Shown: in pieces, positions 1 through 7,631 of the stretch
Numbering within the stretch: position 1 is the stretch's first letter
Layout: every line of letters starts with the position of its first letter
Source of the DNA: an uncultured Fibrobacter sp.
GTDB taxonomy: Bacteria > Fibrobacterota > Fibrobacteria > Fibrobacterales > Fibrobacteraceae
Assembly: GCF_900316465.1 (NCBI RefSeq)
Contig: NZ_ONDD01000037.1
Coordinates: 1 to 33,869, forward strand
Direction of reading: 5' to 3'
Length of the DNA: 33,869 nt
The notes under the pieces: model-generated
What the model was told of the DNA's origin: nothing
What the model saw: only the letters and a program-made list of their open reading frames with translations
Databases searched by the model: none
Translations under genes and position numbers: made by a program

Positions 1-1356
1 AGCATCGGAAATCTCGATTACCGCAACGAAGAAATCCGAAAGCACATCGCCTTCTTGGAGCAGGATCCGGAACTTCGCCGCGACTTGACCGTTAAAGAAA
101 CGCTCTTGGACGGCGCACGAGTCGGAATGTCCAAGCTCGATTTCAAGCGCAACGCGAACGGGCGACTGGAAAAGTTCTCTGAGCTTTTCGGGCTGAGCGC
201 GCGTCTCGACAACCCCATTCGCACGCTCAGCGGCGGCGAATGCCGCCGAGTCGCCCTGGCCAAGGAACTCATGGGAAATCCGGGCCTGATTGTTCTCGAC
301 GAGCCGCTTTCTGGCCTCGACCCTTACAACTCCAAGATTCTATGCACGCACCTCAAGCAGCTCGCCTTCCTCGGGCATACGATTATCCTGACCACGCACA
401 GCTACGAAGCGCTGGAAATCGCCGACAAGGTTCTCGTACTGCACCAGGGCAAGCAAGCCTTCTACGGAAGCCCGAAAGAAGCTTACCGCTACTTCGATAG
501 CGAAGACCCCGAAACAATTCTCACGAACTTGAATGACGACACCGCATCTAACTGGCAAACCATTTTGCAGAACCGCGTCGGCGCCGTGAGAAGCACCTCG
601 GCTCTCGAAGCCTTGGTCCCCAGCTTTTTCCCAAAGACTAACCTGTCACCCGTTTTCTTATACAAGATTTCGATTACCGCAAAGCAGTGGTTCAGGGACA
701 AAGGCAAGTTCCTCACACTCCTTTTGCAACCGCTCATTATCGGCTTTCTATTTTCACAAATATTCTCGGACGTAACTTCGCTCTGGATTGTCGCATTTGC
801 AATCATTCTTTCGGCGAACTGGCTTTCGCTTTCACTCTCGATCCGAGAAATCGTACAAGAAAAAGAAATCTTGCAGGCGGAATTCCGTAAGGGAGTCCCG
901 ATTCTCCCGACCATTTTCGCCAAGGCGATTCTCCCCACAACGGTCGCCTTTATCCAGACCCTTATCGTATTTGCCTTTGTCGGATTCCGCACGCATATCT
1001 GGCCAACTCCCCCGCATCTTTTGGCCGTAATATTGTTGATGGTTCTCCCGCCTGTTGCCGTAGGCCTTGCCGTAAGTTCGCTATCTAAAAACGCCGGACA
1101 GGCAAACGCCATGCTTCCGCTTTTGATTATTCCGCAGGTCGCCTTGGCCGGAGCCCTGGTCCCCTTGGACCAAATGCAAGCCATCGGGCGCATTCTTTCG
1201 ACCATTATCTGGTCCCGTTACAACCAGGCAAGCCTTTTGAACCTGCTCCTAGAGCGCAAAGACCCTATCGAAAACACAATTCTTGCCCTCGGCATCACAT
1301 TATGTTTTTATATTGTGGTTGCAATAAAACTAAACTGTTCTAAGAAAGCAAAATGA
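1..1356 (+). CDS. ABCG-type ABC transporter, ATPase fused to permease (5' partial)
   Basis: The reading frame is open from base 1, so the start and the Walker A motif lie upstream of the window; 451 residues are visible. The ATPase part shows the LSGGE signature, Walker B (LIVLDEP), the D-loop (SGLD) and the H-loop His (TTH). An ABC-2-type membrane domain with about six hydrophobic segments follows. ATPase before permease in one chain is the ABCG/White arrangement, also common in bacterial exporters that carry N-terminal FHA domains; whether an FHA domain is present here cannot be seen. The stop overlaps the start of the next gene by 4 bases (ATGA), so the kinase downstream is probably translationally coupled. 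Substrate unknown. The family call is firm, the transported molecule is not. Confidence 0.88.
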   Translation, partial: SIGNLDYRNEEIRKHIAFLEQDPELRRDLTVKETLLDGARVGMSKLDFKRNANGRLEKFSELFGLSARLDNPIRTLSGGECRRVALAKELMGNPGLIVLDEPLSGLDPYNSKILCTHLKQLAFLGHTIILTTHSYEALEIADKVLVLHQGKQAFYGSPKEAYRYFDSEDPETILTNLNDDTASNWQTILQNRVGAVRSTSALEALVPSFFPKTNLSPVFLYKISITAKQWFRDKGKFLTLLLQPLIIGFLFSQIFSDVTSLWIVAFAIILSANWLSLSLSIREIVQEKEILQAEFRKGVPILPTIFAKAILPTTVAFIQTLIVFAFVGFRTHIWPTPPHLLAVILLMVLPPVAVGLAVSSLSKNAGQANAMLPLLIIPQVALAGALVPLDQMQAIGRILSTIIWSRYNQASLLNLLLERKDPIENTILALGITLCFYIVVAIKLNCSKKAK

Positions 1357-2858
1357 TCGCCCCGCAAAAGTCTGAAGCATTTCCGCGCCCTTTTAATGAA
1401 AACTATGATCTCATTGGCACCCTTGGTAAAGGGGGCATGGGAAACGTTTACAAAGCCATCGACAAACGCCTTGGCCGCGTAGTTGCATTCAAGATTTTGG
1501 ACGCCTCTTCCGATGAAGAAGCAATCAAGCGTTTCTACATGGAAGCGCAGGCAATGAAGGAACTCGACCATCAGAATATCGTCCATGTATTCGACTTTGG
1601 TCAAGAAAAGAACCAGCTCTTTATTGCCATGACTTATGTGGAAGGCACGAACCTCGCTGAGATCTTGCACAACAAGGAACAGCTTTCGTTCGAAGCCATC
1701 GAAGTCATTATCCGCCAGATTGCCCGCGGTCTCCTTTCTGCTCACAACAAGGGAATTGTCCACCGCGACGTTAAGCCCTCGAACATCATGCTTACCCGCG
1801 ACAACCGCGTGTTCATCATGGACTTCGGCATTTCTTACATTCAGGAAATGGAGAAGGACAGGCTTACCCGTACGGGCATGACCATGGGTACGCCCGAATA
1901 CATGAGCCCTGAACAATGCCACGGCGACAACGTGACCATTCAGTCTGACATTTACAGCATGGGCGTGATTCTTTACGAAATGACCTGCGGACGACTCCCG
2001 TTCGAAGGTAACCGCCCGGTAGAAATTGCCCTGAAGCACGTTCAAGAACAGCCGCCTGCACCGGAACTTTTCCGCAAGGACATGCCCCCTGGACTTTCGC
2101 AGCTCATTTTAAAGTGCCTTAAGAAAAAGCTGAACGAACGCTTCCACGACATGCAGGAATTCCTGGACGCTTGCGACCAGGTGTTCCCCACCGAAAAGAC
2201 GGCACCGCAGCGCCCCACCATGGGCCACACGCCGCTCCGCCGCCGCACGGCATCGATTGCCGAAATGGCAAACATCATCACGCCACGCGCCCGCATGCTT
2301 CAAAAGAAGCTTACGGCCCTCGCCATTTTCATTTTCCCGCTCATCATCATGCTCTTGATTTTGCTGATGCTGACGCACAAGCCCGAAAGCACCTTGCGCG
2401 AGCTGGAATGGAGCGAAGCTCTTGGCAATTACGAGACCAAGGCTCTCGAAATTGACGAAAGCAATGGCTACCCGCTCAAGAACTTAAACGACAACGATTT
2501 TAAGACGGCATGGCTCTATACGATGCCGCAGAAGCCGCAGAATCCGGTGCTCACGCTCTACTTTGACGGCAACGCAATCGTAACGCATTTCGGCATCGCC
2601 ATCGGTTACCAGAAATCTGTTGACGACGCCTTCGGCGACCGCTTCCGCATTTTCAAGAAACCCAAGACTATCACTCTTGAAACCAAGGACGGCTTCAAGC
2701 AGAAAATCAAGCTTGAAAACATCCGCGGAATGCAGTACCCGAACATTCAGGCAATGGAAACTAGCGAACTCAAGGTTTATCTTGATGACGTCTACGAAGG
2801 AGAAAACGAAGACTTCGCTATTTCCGAAATTCGCCTCTTGGGCATGGAACTGCCCTAG
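1353..2858 (+). CDS. Membrane Ser/Thr protein kinase with extracytoplasmic discoidin-like domain
   Basis: Hanks-type (PknB-like) kinase of 501 residues. Visible motifs: Gly-rich loop GKGGMG (25-30), ATP-binding Lys47, helix-C Glu64, catalytic HRDVKPSN (137-144), DFG (157-159) and a TPEYMSPEQ activation segment end, so it should be active. A single membrane helix at about 321-341 follows a Pro/Arg-rich linker. The remaining 160 residues would be outside the membrane. They carry a DNDFKTAW motif and a GIAIGYQK motif like those of the discoidin-like 'NADase-type glycan-binding' domains (inference from motif similarity). The ATG overlaps the stop of the ABC transporter gene, suggesting the kinase acts on or with that transporter. 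An intrinsic terminator candidate follows. Confidence 0.92.
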   Translation: MIAPQKSEAFPRPFNENYDLIGTLGKGGMGNVYKAIDKRLGRVVAFKILDASSDEEAIKRFYMEAQAMKELDHQNIVHVFDFGQEKNQLFIAMTYVEGTNLAEILHNKEQLSFEAIEVIIRQIARGLLSAHNKGIVHRDVKPSNIMLTRDNRVFIMDFGISYIQEMEKDRLTRTGMTMGTPEYMSPEQCHGDNVTIQSDIYSMGVILYEMTCGRLPFEGNRPVEIALKHVQEQPPAPELFRKDMPPGLSQLILKCLKKKLNERFHDMQEFLDACDQVFPTEKTAPQRPTMGHTPLRRRTASIAEMANIITPRARMLQKKLTALAIFIFPLIIMLLILLMLTHKPESTLRELEWSEALGNYETKALEIDESNGYPLKNLNDNDFKTAWLYTMPQKPQNPVLTLYFDGNAIVTHFGIAIGYQKSVDDAFGDRFRIFKKPKTITLETKDGFKQKIKLENIRGMQYPNIQAMETSELKVYLDDVYEGENEDFAISEIRLLGMELP

Positions 2859-2894
2859 TCCAAGAAATTTTTTAGATCATTCTTAGATAGCTCG

Positions 2895-2919
2895 CATGCA
2901 AAAGACATTTGCATGTTTT
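2895..2919 (+). terminator. Putative intrinsic terminator after the kinase gene
   Basis: Arms CATGCAAA (2895-2902) and TTTGCATG (2908-2915) form an 8-bp stem with a 5-base loop, followed by four Ts. The stem is AT-rich, so strength is uncertain. It separates the ABC-kinase pair from yraN. Confidence 0.5.
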
Positions 2920-2947
2920 AAACCTATTCATTTCTAAAGATTGATTT

Positions 2948-3343
2948 ATGGAAAACAACAAGCCCAAGGGCAACTACATCGAAGCACTTGCCTCAGCCTA
3001 TTTAAGCCGCGAAGGCTACCAGATTATCGCACGCAATTACGCCTACATGGGTGGCGAATTGGACATTGTCGCCCGCGACGGAGAAACACTCGTATTTGTA
3101 GAAGTCAAATCCGTATGGAACAACCAGCAAGGGAATCCGGCCGCCCGCGTAAACGCCCTAAAGCAAAAGAAAATCTGGAAGACCGCATGTCATTTTCTAG
3201 CCACACAGAAAGAGCATGCGCCCAAAGGATTTGACACGCCTTGCCGATTTGATGTGTTGACCGCGAGAGTCTACCAAAAGCCGCTTCAGTTTGCGCATTA
3301 CAAGAATGCCTTCGAAGGAACGCAAGTCATTCCGCAAGTATAA
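2948..3343 (+). CDS. yraN: YraN family (UPF0102) endonuclease-like protein
   Basis: 131 residues, the usual size for the family. It has the hallmark nuclease-fold pattern GELDIVARD followed by FVEVKS, which corresponds to the D-(E/D)xK-like active site of restriction-endonuclease-fold proteins. An N-terminal helix (YIEALASAYLSREGYQIIARNY) precedes it. The biological role of YraN proteins is not settled; they are predicted Holliday-junction-resolvase-like nucleases. The ATG at 2948 gives the standard N-terminus; the Shine-Dalgarno sequence is weak. It converges with the PIN-domain gene across a 12-base gap. Confidence 0.9.
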   Translation: MENNKPKGNYIEALASAYLSREGYQIIARNYAYMGGELDIVARDGETLVFVEVKSVWNNQQGNPAARVNALKQKKIWKTACHFLATQKEHAPKGFDTPCRFDVLTARVYQKPLQFAHYKNAFEGTQVIPQV

Positions 3344-3355
3344 TGACTAATGTAT

Positions 3356-3790
3356 CTATTCAACTTCGTCGAGCGTAACAACCGGAATATCGGTCATGTC
3401 GCGGAAGGCAACGCAGTCCGTCAAAATGCAGTCGGCACCGCAAACGTAAGCAGTCGCCAAGCGCATGGATTCTTCAGTCGAAAGATTCTTAGCCGCAAAC
3501 TCAGCCGCCTTCACGGCTATCTCGCCCGTGACATCGCAGGCCTTGACATTGCGGGAATGTTCAAAGAATTCGCGGTACTGACGAGACAGCAAACCTTCGC
3601 CCGCGGCAAAAGCCTTCTTGGATATTTCAAACAAGGTAACGTTTGAAACGAGAACCGTCAAATTGTTTTCGTAGGCAAAGTCAAGAACAGAAGACACGAC
3701 CGGATAGTAATCCGGGTGCATCTGCAGCAAGCGCACGACCGCGCCTGTATCCAGAAAGAGGACTCTCGACTTTTCAAGCGCCTTATTCAT
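3356..3790 (-). CDS. PIN-domain protein (putative ribonuclease)
   Basis: 144 residues from the ATG at 3790. The open frame extends further upstream, but that part lies inside the preceding gene. PIN-fold acidic residues can be placed at D14 (LFLDTGAVV), E55 (TLFEISKKA), E107 (within STEESMRLATAY) and D125 (ILTDCVAF). This is the expected spacing for a Mg2+-dependent single-strand RNase, with Glu instead of Asp at the third position. The start overlaps the end of the upstream exported-protein gene by 8 bases, so translation is likely coupled. PIN proteins are usually toxins paired with a small antitoxin; no antitoxin-sized gene is adjacent, so this may be an orphan or a housekeeping nuclease. 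The fold call is good; the toxin role is not supported. Confidence 0.78.
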   Translation of the reverse strand: MNKALEKSRVLFLDTGAVVRLLQMHPDYYPVVSSVLDFAYENNLTVLVSNVTLFEISKKAFAAGEGLLSRQYREFFEHSRNVKACDVTGEIAVKAAEFAAKNLSTEESMRLATAYVCGADCILTDCVAFRDMTDIPVVTLDEVE

Positions 3791-4865
3791 AGATTTCCAT
3801 GTAGGCGATATCTTCGCGCATGCCGGCACGAACCATCTTGAATCGCTGGGCATTCGGATAGAAGTACCAGATCATCCACTCGCCCGCCATATCGGTACGC
3901 TTAGTCTTGATGGCAATGGGCTTTTCGCCGTTATAGAAGTCGCGCTTGTGCGGAATCACGTGTTCGAACGGACGGTAAGTATGAACGTCATCGCCAGCGG
4001 CGCGTTCAATGAATCCGTTGCCGCCCTTACTCCAGGTAATGGTCACGACACCATTGTCGTCCTTGACTTTTTCGCAGCTGTCGAAACCGCTCCCGCACCA
4101 CAGGTACTTCTTGTACTTGAAGCTCTGTTCGGGCATGTTGAAGGTTTCTACGACGCGGCGGTTACCCTTGTAGTTGTTGTATTCACCTTCGAGCTTGTAC
4201 TTGCCGGAATTATATTCGTTGCAACCACGCTGGGCAACCCTCACCTTACGATCCGCAATGGCGATATCAACCGTACAGCCTTCTTCGGAATAAGTCAAGC
4301 GGGCATGTCCGTTAGCTTCGCGGAGTTCCAGGTTGCTGGCTTCGAGTTCTGCACGGTAGCCGAAGGGGCCGTTCTGAATGACAAACGAGAAATAGCGAGG
4401 ATTGGTCGGAGACTTCTTGAGGAACACGCTACCGGTAGACGAAGCGTATTCACCACTCAGGTCTATGGATGCCTGTTGGAACCTGGCAAGGTCTGCGCGC
4501 TTGACCCAGACTTCGCCAAGCTTACACTGGATAGGCACAAAACGCGGCGGTTCCTTGGGTTCAACCTTTTCCCAAATGGTAACACGACGTTTTTTCACCT
4601 TGTATTTGGGGCGGCCCTTTTTGTCTTTTTTGACATTGCCCTTGCGGTCCTTGACTTCAATCGAGTCCTTAACGACAATCACCTTTTTGACGGAATCCAT
4701 CGGGGGAGGAAGTTCCCTAATCTGGTCTGTGAAAACAAGTGAACCTGCAGGAGTATTTTCATCAATGCCGGTTGCGGTTTTCTTATAAACTGTCAAAGTT
4801 TCCTGAGCAAACGAAAGTGAGCAACAGAGAGAAATCAAAATCGTAAAAAATGGGATTTTTTTCAA
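3783..4865 (-). CDS. Exported protein of unknown function
   Basis: 360 residues beginning at a TTG (4865), chosen because AGAGG lies 7 bases upstream and the first 20 residues then form a clean Sec signal peptide (MKKIPFFTIL...SLSFA, cleavage before QETL). The frame stays open well upstream, but that part runs antisense to the low-complexity region of the neighbouring gene and is spurious. A Lys-rich linker lies at about 58-95. After it comes an SH3-like stretch (GEVWVKRADL) and a beta-rich region with paired Cys (SEEGCTVDI, AQRGCNEY), which resembles small calycin-like lipoprotein domains by eye only. I do not recognise the family. It is divergent from the porin-like gene and overlaps the PIN gene downstream. 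Confidence 0.75.
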   Translation of the reverse strand: MKKIPFFTILISLCCSLSFAQETLTVYKKTATGIDENTPAGSLVFTDQIRELPPPMDSVKKVIVVKDSIEVKDRKGNVKKDKKGRPKYKVKKRRVTIWEKVEPKEPPRFVPIQCKLGEVWVKRADLARFQQASIDLSGEYASSTGSVFLKKSPTNPRYFSFVIQNGPFGYRAELEASNLELREANGHARLTYSEEGCTVDIAIADRKVRVAQRGCNEYNSGKYKLEGEYNNYKGNRRVVETFNMPEQSFKYKKYLWCGSGFDSCEKVKDDNGVVTITWSKGGNGFIERAAGDDVHTYRPFEHVIPHKRDFYNGEKPIAIKTKRTDMAGEWMIWYFYPNAQRFKMVRAGMREDIAYMEIYE

Positions 4866-4985
4866 AACAAAACCTCTTTGTGGGAGTAAAGTTAACTTTT
4901 TATATGAAAAAAGGGTTAAAAAATGATTAGGGAAAGAAATTTTTACTAAAATTAGTCTCGTGGAATATATAAAGGAGTTCCTTTT

Positions 4986-5327
4986 ATGAAGAAGATGTTT
5001 ATCGCCTCTTGCATTATGGCAGCAGCCGTGTTTGCTGCTCCGGCAGCAAAGGCCCCTGCTGCAGCCCCCGCCGCTGCCGCTCCGGCAAAAACTGCTGAAC
5101 CTGCCGCCGCTCCGGCTAAGACTGAAGCCAAGGCAGAACAGCCGAAGGCTGAAACTAAGGCCGCTGCTCCGGCTAAGACCGAAGCTAAGGCTGAAGCAAA
5201 GCCCGCCGCTGCCGCTCCGGCTAAGACCGAAGCCAAGGCTGAAGCAATGCCCGCCGCTGCCGCTCCGGCTAAGACCGAAGCCAAGGCTGAAGCAAAGCCC
5301 GCCGCCGAAGGCCGATGCAAAGGCTGA
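4986..5327 (+). CDS. N-terminal fragment of a frameshifted porin-like outer-membrane protein
   Basis: Starts at ATG 4986 with a strong AAAGGAG ribosome binding site at 4971-4977. It encodes a signal peptide (MKKMFIASCIMAAAVFAAPA) followed by an Ala/Pro/Lys/Glu linker containing 16-residue repeats (AAAAPAKTEAKAEAKP). In this frame it stops at 5325-5327 after an anomalous EGRCKG tail. The same linker composition (PKADAKAEEPKAAEAPKAEAK) and then a beta-barrel continue in the +1 frame from about 5305. Fragments here and at 5305-6498 are therefore best read as one gene interrupted by one extra or two missing bases near 5301-5307. This could be a sequencing error in a GC-rich repeat, a real mutation, or slippage-based switching. 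Confidence 0.8.
   Translation: MKKMFIASCIMAAAVFAAPAAKAPAAAPAAAAPAKTAEPAAAPAKTEAKAEQPKAETKAAAPAKTEAKAEAKPAAAAPAKTEAKAEAMPAAAAPAKTEAKAEAKPAAEGRCKG
5160..5300 (+). repeat. 48-bp in-frame tandem repeat (about three copies)
   Basis: Copies at 5205-5252 and 5253-5300 are 48 bp each, nearly identical and in frame, each encoding 16 residues of type AAAAPAKTEAKAEAxP. A 45-bp first copy at 5160-5204 lacks one Ala codon. The frameshift of the host gene lies within 10 bases of the array's end. This is coding repeat, not CRISPR: there are no spacers. Confidence 0.9.
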
Positions 5328-6498
5328 AGAACCGAAGGCCGCCGAAGCCCCGAAGGCTGAAGCTAAGGCAGAACAGCCGAAGGAAGAAGCCAAGGCTGAA
5401 GAAGTGAAGCCTGAAGAAGCCGCTCCGGCAGCCGAAGTCGCCGCCGCAGAACCTGCCCAGAAGCCGGCCAAGAAGAAAAAGCGCAAAAAGAAAAAAATGA
5501 TCCAGAACGCCGTGATGTCGGCTAACCATATTAACTTCGACATCAACGCTGACTTCGAACTCGAAGCCGGCAAGGTTCTTTGGGCAACCGAAGACGACGA
5601 AATGGGCGACAACTTCGAAACTTGGAATGGCGAAGCCAACTTTGCCGTGCTCGCTGAAGCCGATGACTTCAAGGGCAAGATTGCTGTAGCCTTCTACCCC
5701 GCTGACCTCAGGTCTGACGACAACTTGGATAAGAAGGTCAAGAAGGCCGAACTCCGCGAAGGCACCCGCCAGTATGGTGATGACTACTACTCTCTGGACG
5801 AAGCATGGGCCATGCAGGAAACAGACCTGTTCACCTTCAAGGTCGGTCGTTGGGACAACACCGACAAGAGCGGTGACTACTTCGGTGGTTACATCGATGG
5901 TTACCTGGCCGGATTCCTTTCTACCCAGCCTTCTGAAAACCAGTTGATGTTCGGTTTCACTCCGTCTGACAACATGTCCGGTTTCATTTCCTTGATCAGC
6001 AAGTCTGAAAACCTCGACAAGGGTGACCTGCGTGCTGCATTCAACTTCCACAACCTCGCCGGCATTTCTGCCCTCAAGGTTCAGCTCGCTTACCGTAGCA
6101 ACATGTTCGACGTCGTTTACGACAGCAAGGCCGACATCAAGCACAACGCTTCTTTGAAGGCTAACCTGCCGATCGTTTTGAACACGGTTGACATCTTCGC
6201 AGAAGCAGCTCTCATGGACATGGCCGACGACCTCGTGATCCCCGTTACCGGCGGTATCGCCATCTACACTCCGGTTGTTGACAGAATCCTCGTCGAAGCC
6301 GAATACGTGGGCGACCGTTATGAACATCGCGACTTCTGGGGCATGAGCAAGAAGCCCAAGCACATCAAGGATGTCTTGGCCGCTCTCTACCTCGAAAAGG
6401 CCTTCACCAGCCGCTTCAGCCTGTCTGCCGGTGTGCACAGCTTCGGCTGCACCAAGGACTACACCATCTCGGGTAACTTGGTTGGTAGAATCAACTAG
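5305..6498 (+). CDS. C-terminal part of the frameshifted porin-like outer-membrane protein
   Basis: This frame has no credible start of its own; it continues the linker of the gene that begins at 4986. The chain runs Ala/Lys/Glu linker, a very basic stretch (KKKKRKKKK), then about 330 residues of alternating polar/aromatic strands typical of an outer-membrane beta-barrel (e.g. FKVGRWDNTDKSGDYFGGY, FGFTPSDNMSGFISL). Content and the signal peptide of the 5' fragment suggest a porin-like or substrate-binding barrel tethered through the charged linker. The last residues (GRIN) do not end in the usual aromatic residue. Specific family not recognised. A strong terminator follows. Confidence 0.78.
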   Translation, partial: PKADAKAEEPKAAEAPKAEAKAEQPKEEAKAEEVKPEEAAPAAEVAAAEPAQKPAKKKKRKKKKMIQNAVMSANHINFDINADFELEAGKVLWATEDDEMGDNFETWNGEANFAVLAEADDFKGKIAVAFYPADLRSDDNLDKKVKKAELREGTRQYGDDYYSLDEAWAMQETDLFTFKVGRWDNTDKSGDYFGGYIDGYLAGFLSTQPSENQLMFGFTPSDNMSGFISLISKSENLDKGDLRAAFNFHNLAGISALKVQLAYRSNMFDVVYDSKADIKHNASLKANLPIVLNTVDIFAEAALMDMADDLVIPVTGGIAIYTPVVDRILVEAEYVGDRYEHRDFWGMSKKPKHIKDVLAALYLEKAFTSRFSLSAGVHSFGCTKDYTISGNLVGRIN

Positions 6499-6520
6499 GT
6501 TTAAAAAAAGACCATTAAAA

Positions 6521-6553
6521 AACGGCCCGCTTCAAAAGCGGGTCGTTTTTTTT
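6521..6553 (+). terminator. Intrinsic terminator of the porin-like gene
   Basis: A 12-bp stem (6521-6532 with 6536-6547, one G-T pair), 3-base loop and a run of eight Ts. The A-rich 5' flank means it can also stop transcription of the convergent small gene on the minus strand. Confidence 0.9.
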
Positions 6554-6570
6554 AAATCCAAATTGGAATA

Positions 6571-6768
6571 TTACAAGCCTTTGCGTTCAAGATCAAGCAA
6601 AAGGGACTGCAAGGAATCTTCAACGGTGGTGCGGAAATCAGCCGAACCGAGGCTGCAGGATGCAACGACATCGGCCCCTTTAGTAATGCGGATTACAGCA
6701 AAGCCGCCTTCATTCGTAAAAGAAACACCTAAACCCTTATTTAAGGCTTTTTCCAAAAGATCGCGCAT
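6571..6768 (-). CDS. Conserved-looking small protein of unknown function (65 aa)
   Basis: Encodes MRDLLEKALNKGLGVSFTNE... followed by a beta-rich middle (GGFAVIRITKGADVVASCSL) and a C-terminal helix (VEDSLQSLLLDLERKGL). AAGGAG lies 5 bases upstream of the ATG, which strongly supports translation. Soluble, no signal peptide. It looks like a compact alpha/beta protein; family not recognised. It stands alone, convergent with the porin-like gene, and divergent from the TatD-like gene. Confidence 0.75.
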   Translation of the reverse strand: MRDLLEKALNKGLGVSFTNEGGFAVIRITKGADVVASCSLGSADFRTTVEDSLQSLLLDLERKGL

Positions 6769-6880
6769 AAAAACTCCTTTTTAACGCTAGAAACATCATT
6801 ACCCTTAAATTAGGCTTTTTCTAACAAAAAAACAAGAACTTTTTTGGATTTATTCCGGATTTTGGGAGTATATTAATGGT

Positions 6881-7621
6881 ATGTTTGACTTTCATTTACA
6901 TTTAGCAAGGTTACCGCAGCCCATGATGCTTGCACGAGCCCTTCAGAAGAAGGGGTTGTGCTTTAACGCTATCGCCTGTGAACCCGCTGAATGGGAAGTC
7001 CTGCAAAAAATGGATTCAAGCCTTTTCGAAGGTTCTACCCGCAATTACGGCATTCATCCGATGACTATTGCCGACGTGACGGAAGCCGACTGGGAACGTC
7101 TGGAATCTCTTCTGGACAACTACCCCGATGCCAATGTCGGTGAATGCGGATTAGACAAGCGCTACGACGGCTACGCCGAAGGCGGCCTTCAGGAACAAGC
7201 TTTTAGAAGACAAGTCGAACTCGCCCGCAACCTGCATCGCGACCTGCATATTCATTGCGTTGGCGATTACGGGCGCATTATCAAGATTCTCGAAGAATGC
7301 GGTTACCCCGGCAAGAAATCGAATATCAAGTCTCGCCAAAGAGCTCCGAAAGTCCACGTGACGTTCCACCGCTTTGGCGGCGATATTTCGATCGTAAAAG
7401 CAGCGCAGGAACTCAATCCGATATTCTCGCTGCACCTCGATTCCTTCCATAAGAAATCGACCCTTGCCGCCATTCCGCAGATTCCTGCAGAACAAATCCG
7501 TTTCGAAACCGATGCAGACGAAACCTTCTGCTCGGCAAACCTTCTCAAGAACGAATCTGTCGATAAAATTGCGAAAGCCCTAATCGAGCAATTGAAAGAA
7601 ACGGAACAACTAGTCCGCTAA
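6881..7621 (+). CDS. TatD family metal-dependent hydrolase (divergent)
   Basis: 246 residues with the TatD metal ligands in order: HLH near the N-terminus (H5, H7), GIHP, the Glu in GECGLD, His in HIHCVGDYG, His in TFHRFGGD and the Asp in FETDAD. TatD proteins are Mg2+-dependent 3'-5' exonucleases or deoxyribonucleases with a TIM-barrel fold. It is clearly more diverged than the second TatD at 25226 (for example FETDAD instead of ETDSP). The 3' end faces mfd with a 10-base gap and no terminator between them. Confidence 0.85.
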   Translation: MFDFHLHLARLPQPMMLARALQKKGLCFNAIACEPAEWEVLQKMDSSLFEGSTRNYGIHPMTIADVTEADWERLESLLDNYPDANVGECGLDKRYDGYAEGGLQEQAFRRQVELARNLHRDLHIHCVGDYGRIIKILEECGYPGKKSNIKSRQRAPKVHVTFHRFGGDISIVKAAQELNPIFSLHLDSFHKKSTLAAIPQIPAEQIRFETDADETFCSANLLKNESVDKIAKALIEQLKETEQLVR

Positions 7622-7631
7622 ATTTCGTTCG

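Noticed and set aside
3356..3790. Toxin-antitoxin module based on the PIN-domain gene
   Set aside because: No small antitoxin gene on either side; the neighbours are a secreted protein gene and yraN.
5160..5300. Tandem repeats considered as a CRISPR array
   Set aside because: Copies are directly adjacent with no spacers, are in frame and encode a protein linker.
4866..5678. Upstream part of a 631-residue minus-strand frame (Ser/Gly/Phe/Leu-rich)
   Set aside because: It is the antisense of the Ala/Lys/Glu repeats of the porin-like gene. The real minus-strand gene starts at TTG 4865 with a ribosome binding site and signal peptide.
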